Origin: CAZFGK01 sp964518635
GTDB taxonomy: Bacteria; Zixibacteria; MSB-5A5; GN15; FEB-12
Direction of reading: 5' to 3'
Assembly (NCBI GenBank): GCA_964518635.1
Contig: CAZFGK010000007.1
Coordinates: forward strand, 50,245-114,244
Length of the DNA stretch: 64,000 nucleotides
Shown here: positions 45,501 through 55,419 of the stretch, one piece after another
How positions within the stretch are numbered: the stretch's first letter is position 1
Layout of the letters: each line of letters begins with the position of its first letter
Notes under the pieces: generated by a model
What the model was told of the DNA's origin: nothing
The model's database searches: none
The model's input: only the letters and a program-made list of their open reading frames with translations
Position numbers and translations under genes: made by a program

Positions 45501-46466
45501 CTACTTCATGTCTCCTAAGAGTGATGCGCCGATAAAGCCGGCATCGTTTCCAAGACTTGCCTTCACAATGCGTACGACTTCTCCGGCAGGTCGTAAAGCA
45601 CGTTTACGGATCACCGTACTCACTTCGTCAATGATTCCGCCACCGTCTGCAATCCCGCCACCGATGACCACAATTTCAGGATTCAGCAGTGTGACGACAT
45701 TCGCCAATCCCATCCCCAGATACTCGGCGGTCTCCGTCACAACCTGGCGGGCAATAGGGTCCTCTGCCTTATACGCAACAAAGAGCTTTCTGATATTGAG
45801 ATTCTCGAGTTTCCCCTCAAGTACCTCTTGAAATACCGGAGTCAACTCGTTCTTAAGCAGTTGGTTCGCACGGGATATAATCGCTGCAGACGAGCAGTAG
45901 GCTTCAAGACACCCTCTGGCACCACATCGGCAGGAGGGGCCATTTGGATCGATGACCATGTGACCGATCTCTCCAGCCCCGCCGCTGGCCCCCTGGAGGA
46001 CCTTCCCGTCGATGACAATCCCGCCACCGACCCCGGTCCCCATTGCAATACAGACTGCAGTCCGAAAGCTCATCGCCGCCCCAAAACGGGCCTCAGCGAG
46101 GGCCATGACATTGACATCGTTATCAACGAATACAGGCAAGTTGATCCGCTTCTTGAGCGTCCCCCCAAGTTCGGTACCTTCCCAGCCGGTGATATTTGGG
46201 GATGGCCCGATGATCTTTCCTGTCTTTGGCTCGACCGCCCCGGGGGTGCCCACGCCCAGCCATCTGACTTCCAATTCCTCTTCGGCCGCATGATACAAGA
46301 GTGACTCTGCGATGTTACTGATGAGATGCAGCAGTGGCTCTGCCCCACGACCGACGACCGTAGGTTTTTGATCTTTGAAGAGAATTTTCCCCCGCGGATC
46401 AACCAGACCAAATTTGATGGTCGTTCCGCCGATGTCTATCCCTGCGAGTGCCTGTTTATCCGACAC
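45501..46466 (-). CDS. ROK family sugar kinase (probable glucokinase)
   Basis: This is a 321-residue ROK kinase. The ATP site G-I-D-I-G-G-T-T-I-K is near residue 10. D-N-D-V-N-V-M-A-L-A-E carries the catalytic aspartate, and the ROK zinc site G-H-M...C-R-C-G-A-R-G-C-L-E is complete. These features occur in bacterial glucokinases as well as in ManNAc kinases, so glucose is likely but not certain. No DNA-binding N-terminal domain is present, which rules out an XylR/NagC-type repressor. The start codon is GTG. Confidence 0.9.
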   Translation of the reverse strand: MSDKQALAGIDIGGTTIKFGLVDPRGKILFKDQKPTVVGRGAEPLLHLISNIAESLLYHAAEEELEVRWLGVGTPGAVEPKTGKIIGPSPNITGWEGTELGGTLKKRINLPVFVDNDVNVMALAEARFGAAMSFRTAVCIAMGTGVGGGIVIDGKVLQGASGGAGEIGHMVIDPNGPSCRCGARGCLEAYCSSAAIISRANQLLKNELTPVFQEVLEGKLENLNIRKLFVAYKAEDPIARQVVTETAEYLGMGLANVVTLLNPEIVVIGGGIADGGGIIDEVSTVIRKRALRPAGEVVRIVKASLGNDAGFIGASLLGDMK

Positions 46467-46585
46467 GAATTCTCCATGAAGTAGTCGTTATGTTCACAAC
46501 GTTAAACTCACTGATTGCCGCCCTGAGAAAAATGCTCCGCAAGGCAGTTAGATGATTCTACCCCTCTGCCATCCGGCAGTCAATT

Positions 46586-48154
46586 TCAACCTTTGCGCTT
46601 GGACTTACCGACTGAGATTGACGGAAATGCTCGAATAATAAAGAGAATCCCACCCCAGAGGGCTATAGAGACCAGATACAGTGCCGCAATCGCTCCGGGG
46701 TTCACACCATTTGAGAGCATCATCGCGGGAACCATTCGCCAACTGACCAAAGTGACAAAGGCAAAGAGAGACCATCCAAACAGTGAGGTGTGCGATCTCC
46801 CCCATCGAGCAAAGACTCCACCGATCATACCCATCAGGAGCGTCATAAGAATTTGTTCAAGGGTTCCGGAAGAAAACAAGCGAAGATTCCCCTGACCGAG
46901 TGTGGTCAGAGCAGAAATTCCACCCGCCACGAGAGCGCAGAAAAGCCCGACTCCCCAGACATGAGCTCCGGCAGCTTTTCCTTTTTCCGAGCGCGATTGA
47001 ATAAACCAGATCGCCGCGAGCAGAATGAGCAACGAAACCAGTGCGAAAAGAGCGGAGGAGATGAATCCCGTCACGACTGCGCCACTGGAACGCAATGAAG
47101 GCACCAGAAGAGCGATGAGCACCGGCTGAGCAACCGAGATGAGGAGACCTGCCAATATTCCGAGTATCCCAGCGAGCTTCAGGTCGCCGAGCGAATCAGC
47201 TCCTCGTTTTGCATAAAAATAGCCGATGAGTAGCAATGGGAAAAAGAAGATGAGTGCCATGCCGACTGAAATCAGACTGATCCGGCTGAATTTCTCCCAG
47301 AGGGCATGCGCAACACTTGGCGTTGCTGCATTCTGATTCCGAATAATCCCATCCTGATAGACGCGGATATCTTCATCAAGAAAATCTGCACGAACGAGCC
47401 GACGATCCGCAGTGTAATAGAGCTGCGCACGAACTGGTTCCGAAAGGCGTATAATAAAGACCGAGTCAATTCTCCCCTTCCAGATTTCCTGCCACATGAA
47501 GTACGGGACATCCCCCCGAACGCTGACCACACTTCTTCCCTGCGGCTGAAAGACCGAATCAATAAGGGAGTCACCAACATGAATGGAACGCATGGCAAGA
47601 AACATTTCCAACTGATCTACAAAATGTGGCTCCCAACAAAAGACACTCTCAGAAACTTGATAACTCTCTCGCACCCGTTGATCATTTGCTTTGCTCGTGA
47701 GCTGCAATGAACTCCCCTCACGCGACCAGACGATCTCCCCTTCATTCCCGTCTGCATTCAGCGTGATCTCATCCTTCAGATAGATTCCGGTCGGAGAAAA
47801 GGTCGTAAGTGAAGTTGTCTGTAATCGTCGCTCTTGTCCGATAAGCTCGTAATTAAGATCGAGTTTTGAATCGAGTCGCAGACGACTCCCTATCACATGA
47901 CTTTCGACACGAGAGAAAAGCTTACCGAATCCCTTCGCATTGGATGAAAAGCTCCACGTTCTCGTCTCCCCTGCACGGCGAAGCTCATGGACCGTTTTCA
48001 GCGCAGGAATCCCTCGATCCGGACTCAGATTCGGCTTACTCACACCAGATTGAGCGACCAAAGAGTGTGTGGCAAATGAAACAACCACAATGAGAAGCAG
48101 AACGAATCGCGCGATGAGAATGCTCAGACTATTCAGATTTTTCAGATTCCTCAC
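46586..48154 (-). CDS. exported/membrane protein of unknown function, coupled to hisS
   Basis: The 522-residue protein starts with a signal peptide or membrane anchor (V-L-L-L-I-V-V-V-S-F-A). A soluble domain of about 260 residues follows, probably periplasmic and beta-rich. The C-terminal half has about seven transmembrane helices. I do not recognise the family. The GTG start overlaps the hisS stop by 4 bases, which points to translational coupling, but a functional link to histidyl-tRNA charging is not evident. A 119-base gap separates it from the ROK gene downstream. Confidence 0.72.
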   Translation of the reverse strand: MRNLKNLNSLSILIARFVLLLIVVVSFATHSLVAQSGVSKPNLSPDRGIPALKTVHELRRAGETRTWSFSSNAKGFGKLFSRVESHVIGSRLRLDSKLDLNYELIGQERRLQTTSLTTFSPTGIYLKDEITLNADGNEGEIVWSREGSSLQLTSKANDQRVRESYQVSESVFCWEPHFVDQLEMFLAMRSIHVGDSLIDSVFQPQGRSVVSVRGDVPYFMWQEIWKGRIDSVFIIRLSEPVRAQLYYTADRRLVRADFLDEDIRVYQDGIIRNQNAATPSVAHALWEKFSRISLISVGMALIFFFPLLLIGYFYAKRGADSLGDLKLAGILGILAGLLISVAQPVLIALLVPSLRSSGAVVTGFISSALFALVSLLILLAAIWFIQSRSEKGKAAGAHVWGVGLFCALVAGGISALTTLGQGNLRLFSSGTLEQILMTLLMGMIGGVFARWGRSHTSLFGWSLFAFVTLVSWRMVPAMMLSNGVNPGAIAALYLVSIALWGGILFIIRAFPSISVGKSKRKG

Positions 48155-49617
48155 GCTTTCCTTCCCGATGTATGTGTCGCCTGCTGAAATTGACGCAGAT
48201 GTTCGACTAACTTCCCACGAGGAATTGTAACTTGCACCTCACCGGCAGATTTCAACCAAGCATCACGATCAGAGACCCCTTCAGCAGCGGAGCGACCGGC
48301 GACGAGATTTTTGACTGTCACCGTATTATTCGCCCATTCATCGGATCCGATAATCACTGCAAAGGGAATCCCAACTTTGTCGGCATATTTCATCTGCTTG
48401 CCGACCCCTTTTTGATCCCCTTGATACAGTTCGACCGCAATCCCCTTATTGCGAAGCTCGTTCGAGAGCTCGATATAATCGGCGAGGCGATCCTGATCCA
48501 TAATTGTGATTACAGCAATGGCGGTCGCTTCCTGTTTTGAAATCGTGCTGAGCTGTTCTAATGCCGCGAGAAGGCGATCCACGCCAATAGAAGCCCCGAC
48601 TGCAGGTGCTTGCACCGATGAGAATCGTTCAAGCAAATTATCATATCGCCCACCTGAAAACACCGAGCCAAATTCCGGTAGGCGATTCAGTGTACATTCA
48701 AAGACCGGTCCGGTGTAATACCCCAGTCCTCGTACAATAGTAAGATCGATCTTCCGTGATGCTTCCTCCACTCCAAGCAGATCGAGAAGCCCAAACAATT
48801 CACGCAACTCTTTCGCACCTGCTACAGCAGATTCGTGCATCTCCAGAAGTGATCCCACCGCCGCAAGCGGATCAGACTGCTCCTTTTCTGCCAGATCAAG
48901 GAACAGATCGAGCCGATGAATAAGAGAGTCCTCGAGTTTGAGCCCTGCGATCTTGTCTCCGGAGGAATCGACTCGTCCGGGACCGAGTTCGAGCCGCACT
49001 GCTTCCCGCCCCTGCTTTGAGAGCTTGTCAATCACCCGCATCACTTCAGCAGATTTTTCAGGCGGTATCCCAGCCCATTCATTGAGTCCGTTCAGAATTT
49101 TCCGATTGGAAACATGCACCGTGATCTTCTCTCTGGCTGATTTCAAGATCGAAACCATCGTGCTGATTACTTCCGCATCAGCGAGCAAATTGCTCGTCCC
49201 GATGCAATCGAGATCGAATTGGGTGAACTCACGAAATCTCCCCGGCCCCGGCTTATCATATCGCCAAACCGGACCATATTGATATCGACGAAACGGCATT
49301 GCCAGATTCGGCTGCATCGAGACATACCGAGCGAGGGAGACGGTAAACTCATAGCGGAGCGCCATGTCGGTCTCATCCGGCCCCTGAAAACCAAAAAGTT
49401 CACTGAGCGACTCGGCAGAATAGTGACTCCCGAGCAGGGTCTCGGCGTGCTCTATTGCGGGAGTCTGCAGGGGGAGAAAGCCTCGGCTTTCCGCTGCAAG
49501 ACGTGCGGTTGCCTGAAGCCGTTCTTTGGCAAGCTGAAGCCCGGGATCGTAGTCACGAAATCCTCGCAGGATACGCGGCTGCACTCGTTTTTGGCTTTTT
49601 TTCGTTTCGGTATTCAT
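48151..49617 (-). CDS. hisS: histidyl-tRNA synthetase
   Basis: This class II synthetase charges tRNA(His). From the ATG at 49617 it has 488 residues. The frame could begin at a TTG at 49656, but the shorter form starts next to the conserved P-R-I-L-R-G-F-R-D. Motif 2 appears in G-P-V-W-R-Y-D-K-P-G-P-G-R-F-R-E-F. The histidine-specific V-R-G-L-G-Y-Y-T-G and the motif 3 segment G-A-S-I-G-V-D-R-L are present, and an anticodon domain ends the protein. These binding loops indicate a true synthetase and not the HisZ regulatory paralogue. Confidence 0.93.
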   Translation of the reverse strand: MNTETKKSQKRVQPRILRGFRDYDPGLQLAKERLQATARLAAESRGFLPLQTPAIEHAETLLGSHYSAESLSELFGFQGPDETDMALRYEFTVSLARYVSMQPNLAMPFRRYQYGPVWRYDKPGPGRFREFTQFDLDCIGTSNLLADAEVISTMVSILKSAREKITVHVSNRKILNGLNEWAGIPPEKSAEVMRVIDKLSKQGREAVRLELGPGRVDSSGDKIAGLKLEDSLIHRLDLFLDLAEKEQSDPLAAVGSLLEMHESAVAGAKELRELFGLLDLLGVEEASRKIDLTIVRGLGYYTGPVFECTLNRLPEFGSVFSGGRYDNLLERFSSVQAPAVGASIGVDRLLAALEQLSTISKQEATAIAVITIMDQDRLADYIELSNELRNKGIAVELYQGDQKGVGKQMKYADKVGIPFAVIIGSDEWANNTVTVKNLVAGRSAAEGVSDRDAWLKSAGEVQVTIPRGKLVEHLRQFQQATHTSGRKA

Positions 49618-49824
49618 GGAGGATCGGAATCTACGGACGAACTGATTTCGAATCAAACAGCATTCCGTCCAAATCCGATCCGATTGTCTTCTTTACTCAG
49701 GGTACAAAAATCGTACTTTCCCTTCTTCTCTGCCAGCCCTGCCAGTTGCTTCCCTACTGGCAAGGGTTGTAAAGCCCGTCACGAAGTGATTGGCTCCTGA
49801 ACTATTGACGATCTGGAGATACCT

Positions 49825-50781
49825 GTGAAGAATTTTGCCCTGACCGGGGTAGGCGGCTATATCGCCCCACGACATCTGAAGGCGATCAAAGAGACTAACA
49901 ATAGACTGATTGCGGCGGTCGACCCGAATGATTCCGTCGGCATCCTTGACCGATATTTTTTCGATGTGAAATTTTTCACTGAATTCGAGCGATTCGACCG
50001 TCACTGCGAAAAACTCCGCCGAGCCGGTGACGACCAGCGGATTCACTACCTCTCAATATGCTCTCCAAACTACCTCCATGATGCCCACTGTCGTTTCGCA
50101 CTGAGAATCGGTGCTGATGCCATCTGCGAAAAACCGCTCGTCCTCAATCCCTGGAATGTGGATGCCCTCGAAGAACTCGAACAGGAGAGCGGACAGCGAA
50201 TCTATACGATCCTCCAGCTTCGCGTTCATTCAGTCCTGAAAGCGTTGCAACAAAAGATGGCCGTTGAAAAACGGTCGACGAAGTATGAAGTCGATCTGAC
50301 CTATATGACCTCCCGAGGAATCTGGTATCAGATTTCATGGAAAGGGCAACCGGAGCGTTCCGGCGGGCTCGCTACAAACATCGGGATTCACTTTTTTGAT
50401 CTTCTGATCTGGCTCTTCGGACCCGTGCAATCGAACGAACTACACTATGCCGATGCCAAGAAAACCGCTGGCTACCTCGAACTACAGAATGCACGCGTCC
50501 GATGGTATCTCTCGGTCGACAGAAATGATATCCCCGCTGAGCTTCAAACTGGGGAACAGACCACCTACCGTTCGATCACCGTCGATGGGAAAGAGCTGGA
50601 ATTCTCTGAAGGGTTCACCGACCTGCATACTGAAGTCTATCGTCAGACTCTCGATGGGAATGGCTTTGGACTCGCCGATGCTCGTCCCTCGATTGAAGTC
50701 GCTCATGATATCCGCGTCGCCAAGCCGATTGGACTTAATGATCGGTCGCATCCACAACTGCGAAAACTGCTCGGCTCCTGA
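49825..50781 (+). CDS. Gfo/Idh/MocA oxidoreductase, WlbA/GnnA-like
   Basis: The 318-residue NAD-dependent sugar dehydrogenase has the opening N-F-A-L-T-G-V-G-G-Y-I-A-P-R-H-L-K-A-I, the segment I-C-S-P-N-Y-L-H-D-A-H and the catalytic lysine in C-E-K-P-L-V-L-N-P-W-N. This pattern is characteristic of UDP-GlcNAc(A) 3-dehydrogenases, either WlbA/WbpB for di-N-acetylated uronic acids or GnnA for 2,3-diamino lipid A sugar. The partner aminotransferase is not next to it. The start codon is GTG with a GGAG motif about 10 bases upstream. It is followed by a bidirectional terminator. Confidence 0.88.
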   Translation: MKNFALTGVGGYIAPRHLKAIKETNNRLIAAVDPNDSVGILDRYFFDVKFFTEFERFDRHCEKLRRAGDDQRIHYLSICSPNYLHDAHCRFALRIGADAICEKPLVLNPWNVDALEELEQESGQRIYTILQLRVHSVLKALQQKMAVEKRSTKYEVDLTYMTSRGIWYQISWKGQPERSGGLATNIGIHFFDLLIWLFGPVQSNELHYADAKKTAGYLELQNARVRWYLSVDRNDIPAELQTGEQTTYRSITVDGKELEFSEGFTDLHTEVYRQTLDGNGFGLADARPSIEVAHDIRVAKPIGLNDRSHPQLRKLLGS

Positions 50782-50803
50782 GACTCGACCTCAACAATAA
50801 CTG

Positions 50804-50836
50804 AATAAAAAAAGAGCCGGTTTCCCGGCTCTTTTC
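50804..50836. terminator. bidirectional Rho-independent terminator
   Basis: An 8-bp GC-rich stem (50813-50820 with 50825-50832), extended by A:T pairs, closes a 4-base loop. It has T-rich flanks on both strands, so it can stop the rightward WlbA-like gene and the leftward glutamate dehydrogenase gene that converge here. Confidence 0.88.
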
Positions 50837-50872
50837 ATTCCTACCAATTTTTTGACAATTTCTGCGAACTGA

Positions 50873-52288
50873 TCAAGGAAAGATTCCGAGCTGTTCGTAG
50901 GAGACTGCAATCTTGTCGATCACTGACACGAATGCCGCGGTGCGAAGATCCGGAATTTTCTTCTTTGCCTTCTTCACTTCCCGAATCTTGTCATACGATG
51001 AATACATCGTCTCTTCAAGACCGGAACGAACGAGATCAACTTCATCGGCACCACGTACCAGCATCGCACGATCGGCTGCACCGAGTTTACGATCAGTCAT
51101 ATTCTCGACCATGTTAATGAGCTGATGATTCGCGTTTTCATCGAATCTCTTGCTCATACGTCCAAAACGAACATGTGAGAGATTCTTGAGCCATTCAAAG
51201 TAGGAGACGGTCACCCCACCAGCGTTGGCATACATATCCGGCAGGACCATGATCCCCTTCTTCGAGAAAATCTCATCGGCATCAGAAGTGGTCGGACCAT
51301 TCGCTCCTTCGGCTATGATCTTGGCCTTCACTTTGTCGGCGTTGGCCGCGGTGAGCACGGTCTCCAGAGCAGCTGGAATCAGAATATCGCACTCTACTTC
51401 GAGCACGTCTGACGATTTCTTCAGATTCTTCGCGCCGGGGAAATTGAGGATCGAGCCGGTTTCGCGGCGATGTTGCATCACCTCGTCGACATTCATCCCC
51501 TTCGGATTGTAGATCGCCCCTTCCATTTCGGAGAGTGCAACGAGAATCCCGCCCCCTTCCATATGGAACTTGGCGGCATAATAGCCAACGTTTCCAAGCC
51601 CCTGAACGGCGACACGCTTGCCGCTCACACCAGTGGTCAGGCCAAGCTCTTTCATATCGTCAGCGTAGCTCATGGCACGGGTGACTGCGTAGTACACACC
51701 CAATCCCGTCGCCTCAGTACGTCCGTTGATTCCCCCCTGTGGAATCGGCTTCCCCGTGACACAGGCGGCGGCATCCAAGCTTCCCGGATTCATCGTCGCA
51801 TAGGTGTCAACAATCCAGGCCATCTCACGTGGGCCAGTACCATAATCAGGAGCCGGGACATCAATGCCGGGGCCGATGAAGTTCTTCTTCATCAGTTCGA
51901 CGGTATATCTGCGAGTAATTCGTTCAAGCTGTGCGGCAGAATAGTTCTTCGGATTGATCTTGATTCCACCTTTGGCACCACCATGTGGGACATCGACTAC
52001 GGCGCATTTGTAGGTCATCAGCGCCGCGAGGGCTTTGACCTCATCCTCATTCACCATATCGCTGTAGCGAATGCCACCTTTGGTCGGCAGCTTGTGGTGG
52101 GAGTGCTCTACACGAAATGCTTCGATCGTCTCAATACGCCCATCATCATGGCGCAGCGGAAAATTGAACGCATAGACACTATTGCATTCGCGGATCTGCT
52201 CAAGCAGACCTTTCGGATACTTGGTGTGGGCAGCAGCTTTTTCAAAGAAGCTGTTGACCGTTTCATAAAACGACAAATTATGTGACAT
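50873..52288 (-). CDS. Glu/Leu/Phe/Val dehydrogenase (probable glutamate dehydrogenase)
   Basis: This amino-acid dehydrogenase of 471 residues interconverts glutamate and 2-oxoglutarate plus ammonia. The substrate-site lysine is in K-G-G-I-R near K70, the catalytic lysine is K106 in G-G-A-K-G-G, and the Rossmann motif G-L-G-N-V-G follows in the second domain. The length and internal C-V-T-G-K-P segment fit hexameric glutamate dehydrogenase better than the shorter leucine or phenylalanine enzymes. A strong GGAGGAG ribosome binding site lies about 8-10 bases before the ATG. Confidence 0.94.
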   Translation of the reverse strand: MSHNLSFYETVNSFFEKAAAHTKYPKGLLEQIRECNSVYAFNFPLRHDDGRIETIEAFRVEHSHHKLPTKGGIRYSDMVNEDEVKALAALMTYKCAVVDVPHGGAKGGIKINPKNYSAAQLERITRRYTVELMKKNFIGPGIDVPAPDYGTGPREMAWIVDTYATMNPGSLDAAACVTGKPIPQGGINGRTEATGLGVYYAVTRAMSYADDMKELGLTTGVSGKRVAVQGLGNVGYYAAKFHMEGGGILVALSEMEGAIYNPKGMNVDEVMQHRRETGSILNFPGAKNLKKSSDVLEVECDILIPAALETVLTAANADKVKAKIIAEGANGPTTSDADEIFSKKGIMVLPDMYANAGGVTVSYFEWLKNLSHVRFGRMSKRFDENANHQLINMVENMTDRKLGAADRAMLVRGADEVDLVRSGLEETMYSSYDKIREVKKAKKKIPDLRTAAFVSVIDKIAVSYEQLGIFP

Positions 52289-52537
52289 GGAGCCAAACTC
52301 CTCCTTCGAGCAGTGGTGTAGTTTCTCTCTATCCGAGGCGCGAAATGCTCGACTTAGTCATTCTGACTTTTCGTGCTGATCGGGCTGGGGAAATTAGACG
52401 GGGGGCTATCCTGACGCAAGTCTTAAGCGGTTTTTCTCCACACAGATTTCGCAATTCTTCCTCCGAATCCTTACTTGAAGAGAGAGCCCCTCTTTCGTAC
52501 ACTTTCCGGTAGCTGAAAACATCAACCGGGAGTGTCT

Positions 52538-54019
52538 ATGACCATCTGTCGACCACTTTTTCGTCTCTCTGTGATCACTTTCTTTCTTGCTTTTCCACTC
52601 GGAACGATTGCCGAAGGGGTCAAGGATGGGACTCTCGGGCAGTCCCAATTGGTCAAACTCCGCACCTATGCCCCCAAACAGGGGACCGAAGTCGCAGTCC
52701 AAAATGCCCTCGCCAATGTTGATATCAAGTCGGCTGTGTTGAATCGTTCGAAATTTGTCGGGCTGGATCGTCAGATGAGTTTCAAACTCAAACAGGACGG
52801 GATCGCCGACCAGCGTTCGAGTGGTCGATGCTGGCTTTTTTCGGGTTTGAGCATCTACTCGCAGAACGCCGCGACAAAACTACAGCTAGATGACTTTGAA
52901 TATTCCCATGCCTTCCTATCATTTTATGACAAGCTGGAGAAATCGAATCTTTATCTCGAGCAGATGATCGAACTGCGTTCGGCATCAATGACCGACCGTC
53001 GCTTCATGCAATTGTCCAAAGACCCGATTGGTGATGGGGGCTGGTTCATCCAGGTGCTCGGACTGATCCGTAAGTACGGGTTGGTTCCGCGCGAGGCGAT
53101 GCCTGAAACGAAGCAATCTTCCTCTACTGGTCAGTCAAATGCCCTGCTTAATAAATTGCTCATCAAGCAGACCGAAGAACTCCGCGCAATGGCCGCAAAA
53201 GGAAACTCCGTCAAACAACTGAGAGCACGCAATGAAGAAATGCTCGCTGATGTCTATCGCTTCCTCTGTCTTGTTTACGGTACTCCTCCGGAAACTTTCG
53301 TCTATCGTGCCAACACCAAGGACGACAAGAAGAAAAAATCTGATTCAACACAAACCGATAGTCTCGCTCTCCCAGAAGACATTTCCCTCCCAACCGGCCC
53401 CACCAGCTACACCCCACAGACATTCGCCGCCTCCTATCTCGGCGACACGATACCAGAGTATCTGATCCTCACCAATGAACCGAATCGCCCCTACAACAAG
53501 ACCTATCGGTATCAGGATAGCCGTCAGATGGCAGAGAATGACGAAATGGTCTGTTTGAATCTGCCGGTCAATCGACTCAAGGACTATGTCCAGAAGCAAC
53601 TGCGTGATTCGCAGGCGGTCTGGTTTGCTTGTGATGTCTCAAGCGAGAATATAAGTGACTCTGCTCTCTTCCGCACCGGACTCTGGGATCATCAGTCATT
53701 ACTCGGAATCGATTTCACCCTCACCAAAGGGCAACAGCTCTCCTACCAACAATCGAGCACTGATCACGCCATGCTCTTCGCTGGCTATGATTCTGTCGCG
53801 GCTGGCTACCCGAACAAATGGCTGATTGAGAATAGCTGGGGGAAAAAAGGGGATGGCGGCTATTGGTACATGTACGACGACTGGTTCGACAAGTATGTCT
53901 ACCTGATTGTCGTCGAAGCCCGCTTCCTCGATCCGGATGATGCCGCCAAATTCAAAGAGAAGCCGGTCGAACTCCCCAGCCACGATGTCTTCGCGCAGGC
54001 ACTGAAACGAATCGAGTAG
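52538..54019 (+). CDS. exported C1B peptidase (bleomycin hydrolase/aminopeptidase C type)
   Basis: From the ATG at 52538, chosen over GTG at 52532 because of the spacing to GGGAG, the protein has 493 residues and a signal peptide ending near T-I-A-E-G. The papain-like triad is complete: C98 in G-R-C-W-L-F-S, H410 in T-D-H-A-M and N432 in E-N-S-W-G. Bleomycin hydrolases normally act in the cytosol as hexamers; the leader here implies a periplasmic or surface role in peptide trimming. A lysine-rich segment (K-D-D-K-K-K-K) interrupts the middle of the domain. The FAD oxidase gene starts 11 bases after its stop. Confidence 0.92.
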   Translation: MTICRPLFRLSVITFFLAFPLGTIAEGVKDGTLGQSQLVKLRTYAPKQGTEVAVQNALANVDIKSAVLNRSKFVGLDRQMSFKLKQDGIADQRSSGRCWLFSGLSIYSQNAATKLQLDDFEYSHAFLSFYDKLEKSNLYLEQMIELRSASMTDRRFMQLSKDPIGDGGWFIQVLGLIRKYGLVPREAMPETKQSSSTGQSNALLNKLLIKQTEELRAMAAKGNSVKQLRARNEEMLADVYRFLCLVYGTPPETFVYRANTKDDKKKKSDSTQTDSLALPEDISLPTGPTSYTPQTFAASYLGDTIPEYLILTNEPNRPYNKTYRYQDSRQMAENDEMVCLNLPVNRLKDYVQKQLRDSQAVWFACDVSSENISDSALFRTGLWDHQSLLGIDFTLTKGQQLSYQQSSTDHAMLFAGYDSVAAGYPNKWLIENSWGKKGDGGYWYMYDDWFDKYVYLIVVEARFLDPDDAAKFKEKPVELPSHDVFAQALKRIE

Positions 54020-54030
54020 TTGCAGCCGCG

Positions 54031-55401
54031 ATGAGTTCATCAGCGTTCGAAAGAATCCGCGCAATTGTCGGGAGTGAAAATCTTTCGACTCAAGCCGACC
54101 AATTGCTTGTTGCCTCGCGGGATGAGTCCTCCCATCCCGCCTGCACACCAATCGCAGTCGTCTGGGCAAACACAGCCGGACAGATCGAAGCGGTTGTGCG
54201 CGCTTGTTATGAGTCTCGTACTCCGATCACCACCCGTGGTGCCGGAAGCTCTCTTGAGGGCTCGGCAATCCCCTCGCAAGGGGCAATTGTCCTCGACCTG
54301 AGCCACATGAACAGAGTCATCGAGCTGTGGGAGGATGATCTTCAGGTCAAAGTCGAACCAGGGATTATTTACGATCATCTCAATGAACAACTGAAACGTC
54401 ACGGTCTTTTCTTCCCCCCCTCCCCCGGTGGTAGCGGCGATCTGGCAACGATAGGCGGGATGGTCTCGACCAATGCCTCCGGTATCTACTCTGTCCGCTA
54501 TGGCGGGACACGAGACTATGTGCTGGGGATCGATTTTATCACGGGCGATGGTCGCGCAATGAAACTGGGGGGGCGCGCGATCAAACGCTCGAGCGGCTAT
54601 AACCTCGTCGAACTAGTTGCTGGTTCGGAGGGAACACTCGGAGTCATTTCTTCGATCACGCTTCGACTTGCCGGTCTGCCGGAAAGCCGGAAACGAACGG
54701 CATTTCTCTTCCCTGACGAACTCTCCGCCGCGCAGACCGTCAGCGAGATTCGTAAGTATGGTCTCGATATCGCCGCGGTTGAATTTCTTGATCGACGAAT
54801 CATGCACGCCCTGAACAAACTGAAATCGTATGGGCTTCCTGAACAACCCGCACTCTTTCTGGAATTTCACGGGAGCGACATCTCAACTGCCGCATCAGCA
54901 GAAACTGTCGCCGAATTGTGCGAATCGCACGGCGGGAAAGCCCTCACTCTCGGTGAAGGGCAAAATCCATGGGAGATTCGTCATTGGGCGACAGAATCAG
55001 TCCGTCAGTTCCAGAGCGGGCTGCATATCATGCGTAATGACATCGCCTTCCCGATTTCGAGACTCCCTGAGATGGTCGCCTACTGTTATGAAGCCGCCGC
55101 AAGAGAGAGTATCCAGATATTTGCGTTCGGACATGTCGGGATGGGACTCTTACATGCACTCATGCTCGCGAATAAAGAGAACGCCGCCGAATGGCACCGC
55201 GCCGAGCAAGTGAATCATCGCATTGTTGAAAAAGCGGTCGATCTCGGCGGGACGGTATCAGGAGAGCATGGGATAGGACTCGGGATGCGTGAGCAGTTTA
55301 TCCGTGAGCATGGTGCAGCGGTCGATCTGATGCGCCAGATCAAATCGCAATTCGATCCGCACGGGATTATGAACCCGGGGAAGATTTTTTCATACTCCTG
55401 A
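54031..55401 (+). CDS. FAD-binding oxidase (GlcD/D-lactate dehydrogenase family)
   Basis: This 456-residue flavoprotein of the VAO/PCMH fold has the FAD-domain motifs T-T-R-G-A-G-S-S-L-E-G near 66-76 and P-G-G-S-G-D-L-A-T-I-G-G-M-V near 131-144. It ends with the FAD-oxidase C-terminal domain signature S-G-E-H-G-I-G and N-P-G-K-I-F. The family oxidises D-lactate, glycolate or other 2-hydroxyacids with cytochrome, ETF or oxygen as acceptor. No Fe-S domain is fused and no glcE/glcF partners are near. It is likely co-transcribed with the peptidase upstream, although no biochemical link is apparent. Confidence 0.92.
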   Translation: MSSSAFERIRAIVGSENLSTQADQLLVASRDESSHPACTPIAVVWANTAGQIEAVVRACYESRTPITTRGAGSSLEGSAIPSQGAIVLDLSHMNRVIELWEDDLQVKVEPGIIYDHLNEQLKRHGLFFPPSPGGSGDLATIGGMVSTNASGIYSVRYGGTRDYVLGIDFITGDGRAMKLGGRAIKRSSGYNLVELVAGSEGTLGVISSITLRLAGLPESRKRTAFLFPDELSAAQTVSEIRKYGLDIAAVEFLDRRIMHALNKLKSYGLPEQPALFLEFHGSDISTAASAETVAELCESHGGKALTLGEGQNPWEIRHWATESVRQFQSGLHIMRNDIAFPISRLPEMVAYCYEAAARESIQIFAFGHVGMGLLHALMLANKENAAEWHRAEQVNHRIVEKAVDLGGTVSGEHGIGLGMREQFIREHGAAVDLMRQIKSQFDPHGIMNPGKIFSYS

Positions 55402-55419
55402 AATTGTTAAAATATTTGA

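Noticed and set aside
51470..52285. 271-residue open frame on the plus strand
   Set aside because: Antisense to the well-supported glutamate dehydrogenase gene; no independent motif or ribosome binding site.
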